In this document: one piece after another, positions 1 to 9,717 of the stretch
How the letters are laid out: the number at the start of each line of letters is the position of its first letter
Numbering within the stretch: position 1 is the stretch's first letter
NCBI GenBank assembly: GCA_900208305.1
Contig: OAPG01000009.1
Location: 1 to 64,000, forward strand
Reading direction: 5' to 3'
DNA from: Melanopsichium pennsylvanicum
Lineage: Eukaryota > Basidiomycota > Ustilaginomycetes > Ustilaginales
DNA length: 64,000 nt
The notes under the pieces: model-generated
What the model saw: only the letters and a program-made list of their open reading frames with translations
Told to the model about the DNA's origin: nothing
The model's database searches: none
Program-made: the position numbers and the translations under genes

Positions 1-172
1 TAACCCTAACCCTAACCCTAACCCTAACCCTAACCCTAACCCTAACCCTAACCCTAACCCTAACCCTAACCCTAACCCCTAACCCTAACCCTAACCCTAA
101 CCCTAACCCTAGCCCTAACCCTAGCCCTAACCCTAACCCTAACCCTAACCCTAACCCCTAACCTAACCCTAA
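1..172. repeat. Telomere, CCCTAA repeats
   Basis: Near-continuous TAACCC units (C-rich strand reading inward, so this is the physical left chromosome end). A few variants (CCCCTAA, AGCCCTAA, CCTAACCTAA) appear from about position 76 inward, as expected for older, proximal telomere repeats. The tract abuts the left arm of a subtelomeric inverted repeat directly at about 173. Confidence 0.98.
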
Positions 173-739
173 GTGCTGACAGTTGTCAAGTGTGTTTGAT
201 TTTCCAATGAGGGAGACACAAACACTGTAATGCTGCAACACCTGGTGATTGCAGCAGAGACAAGAAGTAGGTACTGAGAAACTTATAACATATGACTAAG
301 GTAATGAATAATAGAGTGGATGAGCTCTGCTCCTCCACAATTGAAACAAATGCCCTCTTATATCTATCAAGCCCTGCTTGAAGTTCTTATCAGGATCCCT
401 CTTATCAGGGCCCCCTTATTGGCGGTTAGTCTCCCTAACTGCCTTGTGCCTGTGTACACTGGATTTGGCCCCCGTGCTTATCAGTGCTGGCTACCAGAGC
501 CAGTAGCTGCCTATTGCTTGACCCCAAATCCTACTGAGCCTGTTATCTGGACCCTCCGTACCTGCTGGAGATCCTTCCAACCCTTGTAGCGGCCCTCTTC
601 AGCCTCTGGTCTCTGCCCACGGCTTCCAGCAAGTGTCCCACCAAAACAGCCGGAAACCCATTCATTTACCAAAACTCAATATGGTACCCAATAAAATCAA
701 GGGTTTCATCCGGACTCATTCTGAGTCCCTGTAACACCA
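173..739 (+). repeat. Subtelomeric inverted repeat, left arm
   Basis: This 567-bp segment reappears in reverse complement at 6885-7443, with outer ends both reading GTGCTGACAG and inner ends both reading GTAACACCA. Identity is very high in the outer half (4 differences in 270 nt of a shared 89-codon ORF at 320-589) and lower in the inner ~140 bp. The four ORF differences all change amino acids (C to F, R to H, W to Q), so there is no sign that the ORF is kept as a protein, and I do not call it a gene. The outer edge touches telomere repeat. Confidence 0.9.
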
Positions 740-1355
740 CCTTGATCAAGCTTTATCTCAAGCCCAGCATTGCAGCGCAGGCTGAGCTATCTCTCTGTGC
801 TACAATGCAATCACCCTCCTTCTTCTTCACCATCTTCTCAACAACACAGACCTTGCCAAGGCTGTGTATTTCTCATATTTTACCCGCCCATTCCACATTC
901 CCTTGATACCATTTGTGTTCTCTTCATTTTCATACCTTTAGGTCTCACGCGCATTTTGCCTTGCTTTCACGCAATGCTTGACCAACTGTGCCTTACAGCT
1001 ATGGCTGGGAGCCTGCAAGCAACTATCCCAAGTTAAGCAATGAATGATTTTTCTATTCTGTTATGGTTATATTAAAGTTTCCTTTGGTTTCCCTGGCCAT
1101 GAGAAATCTTGTGGCCCTTAGTTACGTTGATGACAAGTGATGGCTGACCTATAAACCGCGTTGGGGGCGCAGAGCTAGCCAAATTTCGATGTGAACGCGA
1201 TTGTTGCGCATACTTACATCTTGCTTTACCAACTTTTGCAACAATCAACAACATTGCGAAATCTCCCTCCTATCTTTGGTCAGACTTGCTTCCATATTGT
1301 GCTTGTATGTATCAATCGTTTGTCACGAAGCGTTCGGAACTTGCCACAGAGCATT
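740..1355. other. Spacer upstream of the P-loop gene
   Basis: About 0.6 kb between the left repeat arm and the probable ATG of the NTPase gene. Short ORFs here have no recognisable features. The NTPase reading frame is open upstream to a GTG at 1191, but the first in-frame ATG is at 1356. No clear promoter motif is visible to me. Confidence 0.5.
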
Positions 1356-4300
1356 ATGTCGCTCTCGTCCTCTCAACTTGGTGACGGCGATCGCAAAGAA
1401 CAGCTTGCACAGCTTATTGACAGCTTCCTGTGCTCTCCTCTCGAGCAGAGCGAGGACGAAAGCGCCTCGGCTTCAACTGTGGAGGATTGCGAGGTCGTTT
1501 CCGCCTTGCTTCATGATCGGCTCTCGAATCAGTTTCCACCTACACGATGGCCTCTTGCTCGTCTTCATGCCTTTCTCAACAGCTTTTGGGGTCCCAGTCA
1601 GCTGCACGATCACCCATCACACGCCGAGACTCACACTACAACGACCACCCTAACCACACCAACTACACCGACTTCCTCTTCCGCTAATTTGCCCCTTGCT
1701 CTGAACCAATCACCTCGCGCTATCCAGGCAAGATCTTGCTTGCAACAGCTGAAAGAGCTTGCTACATGGCCGTCGCTAGTCCAACTTCACCTTGGTGCCC
1801 GCTTTTTTACAAGTGTGGACAAATTTGTCCTACAGAACCAGGCCAGTTCACTTGCGCGGACCATTCTCGCTCAACGATCTGGTCTTTGCACGATCCTACC
1901 CGAGCTAAACAATGCTTGCGACGACGAGAGGCGGCTGGCCTCCACCCTCGCTAGTGCATACTTTGACCTATCCTCCCGACTCGACACCTTTGACACGAAC
2001 GACGAGGCCCTGTCCTTTGTGCTTGTACACTGTGCACTGTCGCTAGTGGCGACTTCCCAGGATCCGGAAGTACTTGGAACCAACACCCACCGCGCACGAG
2101 AGTTTGGAAGGCAGTACCGTGGTGATGCGCCCCACCGCTTCCTCGACTTTGTCACCCAGCTCAATGCCAGTTTCAACAAGCTCGGCAAAAACGACCCCAA
2201 GCCTTACTATCGAGGTACGCCGATCGTCCAATCCAGCGGCACCGGCAAAACGCGCATGGTGCTTGAATGTCGACAACGCACCCCACTGCTGTACGTCTGC
2301 TTTCGTAAACCCAGTGCGGATGGCAATGCAAAGGCTGGCTATCCTTTCCCTGATCGTGATGTTCGAAAGTTTTTCCGCCATGCTCATGAAAGTCGCGCTA
2401 ACCTATGCGACCTGCAGGTGGCATGTTTTCTCGGCGCCTGGTTCACCAAGCTTGCCGAAAGCCTCAGAGCTTGTCCCAGTGACGAGCAAAAGCATCAGCA
2501 TCTCTTGGAGCTTAACCGCCTCGATCTATCTGCTGGCGACAACATCGATCGCAGTGATCACTTTATGGCGGTCTCTGAGCTGGCAACCAAATTGCTCGAC
2601 GGAACTTCAGACAGCATCACAAAGGCGCCTCATGAGGAGATCTTTGATCATCACCTCCGCACCCCCCTCCTCGATCTCAACAATCAGATCCTCTGTGTCT
2701 TGCGCTATTTGCAATCGCAATCTCAGCCTTGCACAAGGTCTGCGGCGCCTGTGCTTGTAGCTTTCGACGAGTGTGTAGAGATGAACGTCTCTAACCTACC
2801 CAACGGTAACAATCAGCTTAACAGCCTACGCCGGGCTTGGAATTATTTGAATGCGATTCAGGCCCAAGACAAGACCCTCACATTCTGGCTCGTGCTGATG
2901 AGCACCAGCAGCAGCGCTGCTCATCTGGTCGAGCACATTGACACACTAGCATCTGTCCGTCGCCGGAACTCAGCTCCTGTCCCCACCTTTGTTGGTCTTG
3001 GGTTTGATGTGCTCTCGGAAGAGCGCTCTCACATCTCTTATGCCTCAGAGGCATCTTCACACTCGCACCTCATCGCCTATGGACGTCCCCTCTGGCGCTC
3101 GCTCGAGCACATCAATTTTTGGGAAAATGCTGTCTTCAAGCTTCAGGGAGCTGAAACATTCAACGAGGAGGACTCCAGTCAGTGTTTTGGCGTCATGGCA
3201 TCCCGGCTTGCTCTTGGTTTGGTGCCAGTGCATTCAGGCCGCTTTCCTGTCTTTGGAGAGCAAAAGCTTTTCATGAACACAGCAGTGGACCGCCACATGC
3301 GCATTGTCACTCATGTGGCCAGCGACGCCACAATGCACGTCACCTCTCCTTCAGAGCCGGTGCTAGCCATTGCAGCTTCGCTCATCATGCTGCCAACCGC
3401 CCAAGAGGAGAAGGTTCACGTGCTGGGAAAGTGGCAAAAGGCGGTCAACGTCTACGGGTCGATTCTCGAGAATTTCCGCAAAAGGTGTCTGATTGGGCCA
3501 GCCATTGCCGTGTTCAAAGGCACCCACGGCGAGCTTGCCTCGCGAGTTGTTCTGATGGCTGCTTGGGACTCAGCAAAGCGTAAGATACTCGACGGCCTAG
3601 AGCATCGCAGCAGCCAAGAAAGTATACCGCCTCCCACCACATCTGACTATGCTAGGATTGTGGGTCAGGCTGTGCCACTTGACAGCATTCTCGCGGGACT
3701 TGCGGACCTAGATCAAGCCAACCTTGACCAGTTGCATCAACACCTTAGCAAAGTATACGAAAGTGGCTCATCCACTCGCCCTGCACTTCAGGCAACGGTT
3801 GGCAAACCAATGCTGTGGGTAAACTATACGCATTTTGATGTCCTGCCCAACGAGATCACAGAGATCACGGCGGAATATCTCTGGTACTGCTGGAAACGCG
3901 GAGTTGCGCTGCAAATGGCGCATTCGCAAGGTGGCATTGACGGGATCATTCCCGTGTTTGTGGGCAGTCTTCAGGAGCATTTCATTGCTTCAGAAATCAG
4001 CAACACCAACATCGAGATACATGCCGCGCGCTACATGACTTATGTGGCTTGGGAGGCCAAGAATCAATCTGATCCGCAGCCAAACGTGACACTAGGTGAT
4101 TTACATAAAACGCTCAAGTTCGCTGGGCCACGGATCATCTGTGCCACACCAGCACCACCTGGAGAGCAGCTGCTCACTGATAGGGCTTTACTCAACGTGC
4201 TGCTGGACCTTGGCACCTCAACACCGTTTGCTGCCAAGCCTCGAAGCTTGCAACCACGGTTGCAAATGATCGCCAACACACAACGTCTAAGACTCTGCAT

Positions 4301-4535
4301 CAGGGGCGCGCTTCACCCCCATGCTTACCCTTGCCTGGATGCGCTTAAGATTCGGTCCATCTTTCAGGATCTTTTGGCTGACATCATTGCACTCCCATCC
4401 TTTGAGCATCTCAATGTTATGCCTAGCCCAATCTGGAAAAACAACGTCAGGCCCAGCCTACATTTGGTTTCAGACGCTCAGGTACCGGCACCAACTTGGT
4501 CTGATCTGGAAGAGCATGCCATGGACATGGATTGA
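1356..4535 (+). CDS. Large P-loop NTPase with probable PD-(D/E)XK nuclease-like C-terminus
   Basis: The protein is 1059 aa from the first ATG at 1356 (the open frame begins at 1191 without an ATG). Seen directly: a Walker A motif QSSGTGKT at residues 292-299, a Walker B-like hydrophobic strand ending in FDE with Asp471/Glu472, and near the C-terminus GGIDG (Asp862) followed 38 residues later by WEAKN (Glu900, Lys902). The spacing and sequence D...ExK fit the catalytic core of PD-(D/E)XK (restriction-endonuclease fold) nucleases. P-loop NTPases joined to such nucleases are known among transposon-derived proteins and Crinkler/RHS-type effectors of eukaryotes; assigning this protein there is my inference. 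It shares its N-terminal half with the truncated minus-strand neighbour, with which its 3' end overlaps by 58 bp. Its position next to the telomere inside an inverted repeat suggests an accessory or mobile origin. No signal peptide is evident. Confidence 0.7.
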   Translation: MSLSSSQLGDGDRKEQLAQLIDSFLCSPLEQSEDESASASTVEDCEVVSALLHDRLSNQFPPTRWPLARLHAFLNSFWGPSQLHDHPSHAETHTTTTTLTTPTTPTSSSANLPLALNQSPRAIQARSCLQQLKELATWPSLVQLHLGARFFTSVDKFVLQNQASSLARTILAQRSGLCTILPELNNACDDERRLASTLASAYFDLSSRLDTFDTNDEALSFVLVHCALSLVATSQDPEVLGTNTHRAREFGRQYRGDAPHRFLDFVTQLNASFNKLGKNDPKPYYRGTPIVQSSGTGKTRMVLECRQRTPLLYVCFRKPSADGNAKAGYPFPDRDVRKFFRHAHESRANLCDLQVACFLGAWFTKLAESLRACPSDEQKHQHLLELNRLDLSAGDNIDRSDHFMAVSELATKLLDGTSDSITKAPHEEIFDHHLRTPLLDLNNQILCVLRYLQSQSQPCTRSAAPVLVAFDECVEMNVSNLPNGNNQLNSLRRAWNYLNAIQAQDKTLTFWLVLMSTSSSAAHLVEHIDTLASVRRRNSAPVPTFVGLGFDVLSEERSHISYASEASSHSHLIAYGRPLWRSLEHINFWENAVFKLQGAETFNEEDSSQCFGVMASRLALGLVPVHSGRFPVFGEQKLFMNTAVDRHMRIVTHVASDATMHVTSPSEPVLAIAASLIMLPTAQEEKVHVLGKWQKAVNVYGSILENFRKRCLIGPAIAVFKGTHGELASRVVLMAAWDSAKRKILDGLEHRSSQESIPPPTTSDYARIVGQAVPLDSILAGLADLDQANLDQLHQHLSKVYESGSSTRPALQATVGKPMLWVNYTHFDVLPNEITEITAEYLWYCWKRGVALQMAHSQGGIDGIIPVFVGSLQEHFIASEISNTNIEIHAARYMTYVAWEAKNQSDPQPNVTLGDLHKTLKFAGPRIICATPAPPGEQLLTDRALLNVLLDLGTSTPFAAKPRSLQPRLQMIANTQRLRLCIRGALHPHAYPCLDALKIRSIFQDLLADIIALPSFEHLNVMPSPIWKNNVRPSLHLVSDAQVPAPTWSDLEEHAMDMD

Positions 4536-5947
4536 GATACGCATGGATCTGGTCTGGCAAGAAAAGCGGGTCTGGGATCTTTTCTGGCCCTGACCACATC
4601 CATGAAGAACTTGCTGCGTGTCAAGGCGGTCGAGTCAGCACCATCAAAGTTGTTGAGCTTTTGTAGATACTTGTGCTTGGCCTGAGCCTCTGGAAGGAAA
4701 TTGAGCTCAGTGGCAAGCGTTTGGAACCAGCCTCCGACAAAGGCAGCCACTTGGAGATCATATGAAACTGTGAAAGGCTTTGGTTTATCGTCAACAGGCG
4801 CATCACCGGCAGTGGCAGAAGCGTAATTGGGAGTGGGTCTGGAAAATTTGCTGCATGAGAAGTAGGTGTAAAGTCTTGTGTCACCAAGGGGATAACCGTC
4901 GACCACACTCGGACGCTTGTCTGGCGCTTTACGCCAAAGGCAGGTATAAAGTAGCGGAGCCACTTTGCCAAGCTCCAACACTAAATGGGTCTTGCCGGTG
5001 CCACTTGACTGGACAAGGGAGGTCATCTTCAAATAAGCATCAAAGCCGGACTGAGAATCGTCGTCGGGAATGAAAGTGCGGGAGGAGGCTTGAAATGTTT
5101 GCTTGGTGCGCTGCCAATTGACCTCAAGGACGAATTGCAGGAAGCAAAAAGGGGCATCACCGCAGTAATTGCGGCGCAACTGGTCAGCAAAGTGCAATTC
5201 AAGCTCGCCCAGATTGTCTGCACGCAATGGCTGCTTGTTTCGACAAGGGAGACAAAGAAGGACGTAAGCTATTTGCTCCCAAAGTGGACTGCTGATTTCG
5301 CTCTTGTGAAGATATTTAAGAGCATCCTTGACGCTAGAGGAGCATTTGCCCGTTGTAGGACTAACGGTTGTAAGATTGGGAAAAAGCTGGGCCAGCGCAT
5401 GCTGGTGCTCCTTGACTATACCAAGGAACATGAAAACCGTTCCATTAAACCACTTCTGCTTGCTGGCAGTGGTCTCTGAAGCTGCAGCAATGTATAACAA
5501 GGACATGGTTGAGAAGGCAAGAGAAAGATCCTTTTGTGCCTCTGGTGTCAGCTGATCAAAGGATTTGGATGCCTTGGCTGCGCGCTGCCGCGTTGGAGAA
5601 AGATTGTTAAATGCCATAGACAAACGGGAAGAGGTGGGCGTAATGCAACGGGCGTCAGAAGAGGTGTCATCATGACGGGCCGCCTGGTTGTCAAGCGCTT
5701 CAAATACATCGTCCAGAAATGAGTGAATAGCCTTCTTGTGTGCATCTTGCAGCCGGACAATGTCACGCAGCACTTGGCGGATTGCCCGAGTCACATAAAG
5801 AGCAGCATTTTTGAGTTCTGTCTTTTGGTTGGTTGACATATCTTGGGGCGTATTGGATACGCTTGCATCTTGTGCTTTGATAAGGTCTTTCAGATGTTGC
5901 TGTATGCTGTCAAAATCTTGCAGCAAGAGCCGCACAGGTGGTGTCAT
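4478..5947 (-). pseudogene. 3'-truncated paralogue of the P-loop NTPase
   Basis: The 489-codon open frame starts at an ATG at 5947. It contains GDAPFCFLQF, then SSGTGKT (lysine near residue 319) and later DLQVAAFVGGWF and FFMDVV, matching GDAPHRFLDF, the P-loop, DLQVACFLGAWF and HFMAV of the 1356-4535 protein in the same order. Homology stops at about 4590; the remaining ~35 codons read antisense through the 3' end of the plus-strand gene and have no counterpart. The Walker B and nuclease-like parts are missing, so it covers only about the first 400 residues' worth of the family. No internal stops are present in what remains, so it is either a recent truncation or a shortened protein still made. 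Whether it is expressed cannot be told from sequence. Confidence 0.65.
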
Positions 5948-6884
5948 GCTTTGAATAGTTGATCACCCACACAGGATGTATGCGCACTGCGAAGGCGTTG
6001 TGCATCGAATTTGCACAGGTATGAGACAAGGAGGTCAATGGTGTTGACAGAAATCTTGCAGGATGATAGGCAGGTTTTGGGGCCGTTGTTGTTGACTTAT
6101 CTGGCGTAGCAGCCAAAGGTTAGGATATGTGTGTTGATGGTAGTGTTGCTGAGGGAGCGTTGGTTGCGTCGTTGTCAACTTGAAGCATTGAATGGGTCCA
6201 ACCTCCAAAGGCGAGGGCCATCATTATTTTTTACACATTATTGCTACATGCGTCAGAAGAGGCATGTGCATGTGGTCAGGCTCTGCATCCATGGCTGGGT
6301 CAATCTCACATTCATTGAATGCCAATCACATTGGAATTTCTTGCATGACAACCTTTCAAACTACAGGTAACATACCATTGGCAACAGTCAATATCTACAC
6401 CATAACTTGAAGCTGTGGTATGCATCACCAATGGTTCAACCTCACCAGTGACAACAGAGAGTGATTGTTCAGTTGAACATTTGCAATGAAGCTGTGTGCC
6501 ATTGGATACCATTACTGATTGATTGAAGAGCCAAAATGCAACATTTGCAATAAAGTGGCAAGCCGTTGCAGCAATACATCTGCTGACTTAGCAGGACACA
6601 GATGTCTGTAGCCCAGCTTGCTTGGTGCTCTCAATGGGTCCATGCAGCACAAGTAAGCAATCTCCATCAGAAATAATGTTGTATCAAAGCACTGCACTCA
6701 ATTGGTGTGCATCAAAAAAGAATGTGAAGAGCTATCAAAAGACTGTGCAAATACAGGAAGTAAGCAAGAGATGGTCTATGATGTTACCAAGTGTAGCTCC
6801 AAGAGACCAAGAGAGAAAGGAGAGCACTTACCTAGTTGATAAGACTGTCAAGGTGATTGCACAGGCAATGGCACAAGCAGAATA
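5948..6884. other. Spacer between truncated NTPase gene and right repeat arm
   Basis: About 0.9 kb of AT-richer sequence with only short unrelated ORFs. I see no gene, RNA or repeat match to the rest of the window here. Confidence 0.5.
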
Positions 6885-7443
6885 TGGTGTTACAGGGACT
6901 CACAATGAGTCCAGCTGAAACCCCTTGGATTTCATATTGAGTTCCGGTAAAGGGAGGATTTCCAGCTGTTTTGGTGGGACACTTGCCGGAGGCCATGGGT
7001 GGAAACCAGAGGCAGTAGAGGGCCGCTACAAGGGTTGGAAGGATCTCTGGCAGGTATGGAGGGTCCAGATAACAGGCTCAGTAGGATTTGGGGTCAAGCA
7101 ATAGGCAGCTACTGGCTCTGGTAGCCAGAACTGATAAGCACGGGGGCCAAATCCAGTGTACACAGGCACAAGGCAGTTAGGGAGACTAACCGCCAATAAG
7201 GGGGCCCTGATAAGAGGGATCCTGATAAGAACTTCAAGCAGGGCTTGATAGATATAAGAGGGCATTTGTTTCAATTGTGGAGGAGCAGAGCTCATCCACT
7301 CTATTATTCATTACCTTAGTCATATGTTATAAGTTTCTCAGTACCTACTTCTTGTCTCTGCTGCAATCACCAGGTGTTGCAGCATTACAGTGTTTGTGTC
7401 TTCCTCATTGGAGAAACCAAACACACTTGACAACTGTCAGCAC
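6885..7443 (-). repeat. Subtelomeric inverted repeat, right arm
   Basis: Reverse complement of 173-739. The two arms enclose 6145 bp. The copy of the 89-codon ORF lies at 7026-7295 on the minus strand and differs from the left copy by four base changes. The inner ~140 bp are more diverged and slightly shorter than in the left arm. Confidence 0.9.
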
Positions 7444-7647
7444 CTCTACTGACACTACAGCACCTCCACTGTAGGCGGAACCTCCACCGCGGCAACAGAA
7501 CCCACACTGTAGCCTTATCAGACAACAACAACGGCTCCCAAGTTTGCAGGAGACGTTGTAGACATCAACTGGCACGTGCATTAAGGACACTTGTGTGTAG
7601 TGCAGGTCACACAATCATCTATACAAGTCGCACTACCACTGAATGGA

Positions 7648-7781
7648 GTGTTCACAGGGGCTAGTTGACTTGGAACGGTTCCAGCAGGTCTCAGAACAAA
7701 ACAAGCTGCACAAATGCTGAACGCAGTGTTCACAGGGGCTAGTTGACTTGGAACGGTTCCAGCGGGTCTCAGAACAAAACC
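7648..7781 (+). repeat. Tandem repeat, ~78-bp period, two copies
   Basis: A ~56-bp core starting GTGTTCACAGGGGCTAGTTG occurs at 7648-7703 and 7726-7781 with a single visible difference (CAGCAGG versus CAGCGGG), separated by a 22-bp spacer. It lies in non-coding subtelomeric DNA. Confidence 0.85.
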
Positions 7782-7823
7782 AGATAGAAAATGCACTTCC
7801 AGCAGGTTTCATTTTGAAACACG

Positions 7824-7960
7824 ATAAAACCCCAGATTTCATCAGGTTCGATCGGATATTAAATGGAACCCCAAGTTAGGCACATTGGTAACCCTAACCC
7901 TAACAATAAAACCCCAGATTTCATTGGATATTAAACAACACCCCAAGTTAGGCACACTGG
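7824..7960 (+). repeat. Diverged tandem repeat flanking an interstitial telomere tract
   Basis: Two related units at 7824-7888 and 7906-7960 both begin ATAAAACCCCAGATTTCAT and end CCCCAAGTTAGGCACA(T/C)TGG. The first has about 10 extra bases in the middle. Between them sits TAACCCTAACCCTAAC (7889-7904), 2.7 telomere units in the same orientation as the chromosome end. Confidence 0.8.
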
Positions 7961-7971
7961 CCCCTGTCACA

Positions 7972-8111
7972 CAGCCTCTGGTCTCCATCCACAGCTTCTG
8001 GCAAGTGTTCAACCAAAATTGGCTGGAAACCCACCTTTTACCAGAACTCAATACAAAACTCAATAAAATCAAGGGTTTCATCTGGACTCATTCTGAGTCC
8101 CTGTAACACCA
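7972..8111 (+). repeat. Third, partial copy of the subtelomeric repeat (inner segment)
   Basis: These 140 bp match 600-739 of the left arm in direct orientation, starting CAGCCTCTGGTCTC and ending GTAACACCA, with scattered substitutions. Only the inner part of the arm is present here; the outer ORF-bearing part is absent. Confidence 0.85.
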
Positions 8112-9089
8112 GCCTCCATTCCTTATCTATGGCTTTTGGCACTCTCACAACCAAAGTTTGCTAGAACTCCCTATCTTGATGAAAGTCAACACTCAGCTCA
8201 GCAATGATCACTTCAAATCAATGTTTGGTTATATAATCAGAGAGTTTCAGGGTAAATGTTAAATTGCTTTTGATATCTATGTACATGTACACAGATTGCT
8301 ATCTATTGAAACCACCGTATCTACCAGAACCTGACTGAGAAGGTGCAAAAGAGTGCCAAATGTGCGACATGCACCCCAAGCAAACAATGAGCTTATACCA
8401 ATGAAGTTTGGTGCCTGATTGTGACAAGGTATTATTATCAGCGAAAAACACTAATATTGGATGCACATCAGCCTCAATCCTTTGATCACAACGGTTTTTC
8501 TTGCACAAACGTGTCATCTGGAAAATTTCGAAATTGATCGATTGAGCTCGAAAGTGCGCGACCCAGACAACGCGCCGAACCACCACCATCATCGCCATCG
8601 TCTGGGTCGTGTCATTTGCAACCCAGACACTCATACGACGATGGGCCGAAACTTCCCTCTTTGTGACGTGGTGGATGGAGCGGGTCCATACATACCAGCT
8701 CAAACGTCAACATCCTTCGTCAACAACATCATTTCAACTCATTCAAAGCGCACGCGTGCAAGTGGACTGCACGCGCAAGCGGTGATGGCAGGTGGATGCG
8801 ACGTGCACGAACCGCACGCTACGCGAGTTGGTATATTTACCCGGATTGCTCACGTCGCACGAACCTTTTCAAGAACCTTTTCACGCTTCGCGTGAATCGA
8901 AAGATCAATAAAATATACATGTACACTAGGGAAAATTTGCCAGGAGCGACAACATGGTGGTTTGATTAGCAGCGTCGCAAAGCACCTGCGGACTGTGAGA
9001 TGGTTACTAGAGAAAGAGTCCAAATAGAAGGTGTGGCTGATTTGCGACGCGCTCGAAGCTGAAAGCAAAAGTGAGAATCGATCTAGCGC
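8112..9089. other. Spacer between subtelomeric repeats and SEC4
   Basis: About 1 kb without a supportable gene; this is where repeat-rich subtelomere gives way to unique sequence. A short perfect hairpin (7-bp stem TTCACGC/GCGTGAA, loop TTC) lies at 8880-8896, downstream of the SEC4 stop codon. A run of short GC-rich palindromic words (GCACGCGTGC type) lies at about 8745-8825. Confidence 0.5.
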
Positions 9090-9716
9090 TCAACCGCAGC
9101 AGCCGCCAGTGGCGCCAGTTTTGGGCGCCGAATTGACATTGACGTTGCCAGACGCCGCCGCCGGCGATACTTGTGTGGCAGCGGCGGTATCGATCAAGCG
9201 GGTCTTGACCTCTCGCGCGAGATTGAAGAAGGCCTCTTCGACGTTTGAGTTTGACTTTGCAGATGTCTCGATGTAAGGGATGCCCAACTCCTTGGCGAGC
9301 TCTTCACCCTGCTCGGTGGTCACGGCACGCTTCTCCTCCCAATCCGACTTGTTACCGATCAGGATCTTGGAGACACCTTCGCTTGCGTGCTGCTCAATGT
9401 TAGCGTACCATGTTCGTACGTTCTCGAACGACTTTTGGTCAGTGACGTCGAATACGAGCAAGATGCCCATTGCGCCACGATAGTAAGCGGTGGTGATGGT
9501 GCGGAAGCGCTCCTGACCCGCAGTGTCCCAGATCTGAAGTTTGATGCGCTTACCGTCGAGCTCAATGGTGCGGATCTTGAAGTCGATGCCGATGGTGGTG
9601 ATGAAGGAGGGAGTCCAGGCGTCATCGCAGAATCGGAGCAGCAAGCATGACTTGCCGACACCGGAGTCACCAATGAGCAAGAGCTTGATCAAAAAGTCGT
9701 AATGAGGGTTGGGCAT
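9090..9716 (-). CDS. SEC4: Rab GTPase, Sec4/Ypt2/Rab8 type
   Basis: A 208-aa Ras-family GTPase that drives late secretory vesicle transport to the plasma membrane. Visible motifs in order: GDSGVGKS (P-loop), effector region [31 protein letters not shown], and a C-terminal CC (GGCCG) for double geranylgeranylation and membrane attachment. The effector region with IGIDFK and the start [18 protein letters not shown] match the Rab8/Sec4/Ypt2 clade. I chose the ATG at 9716 because Rab proteins of this clade begin a few residues before [10 protein letters not shown]. The open frame continues upstream to 10235, but that part is not Rab-like and is probably 5' untranslated or intronic. No coding intron is seen. 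It diverges from UTP6. Confidence 0.93.
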   Translation of the reverse strand: MPNPHYDFLIKLLLIGDSGVGKSCLLLRFCDDAWTPSFITTIGIDFKIRTIELDGKRIKLQIWDTAGQERFRTITTAYYRGAMGILLVFDVTDQKSFENVRTWYANIEQHASEGVSKILIGNKSDWEEKRAVTTEQGEELAKELGIPYIETSAKSNSNVEEAFFNLAREVKTRLIDTAAATQVSPAAASGNVNVNSAPKTGATGGCCG

Positions 9717-9717
9717 T

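Noticed and set aside
8299..8895. Overlapping ORFs of 134 and 144 codons on opposite strands
   Set aside because: Low-complexity His/Thr-rich or random-looking translations with no family resemblance, in a subtelomere-to-core transition zone.
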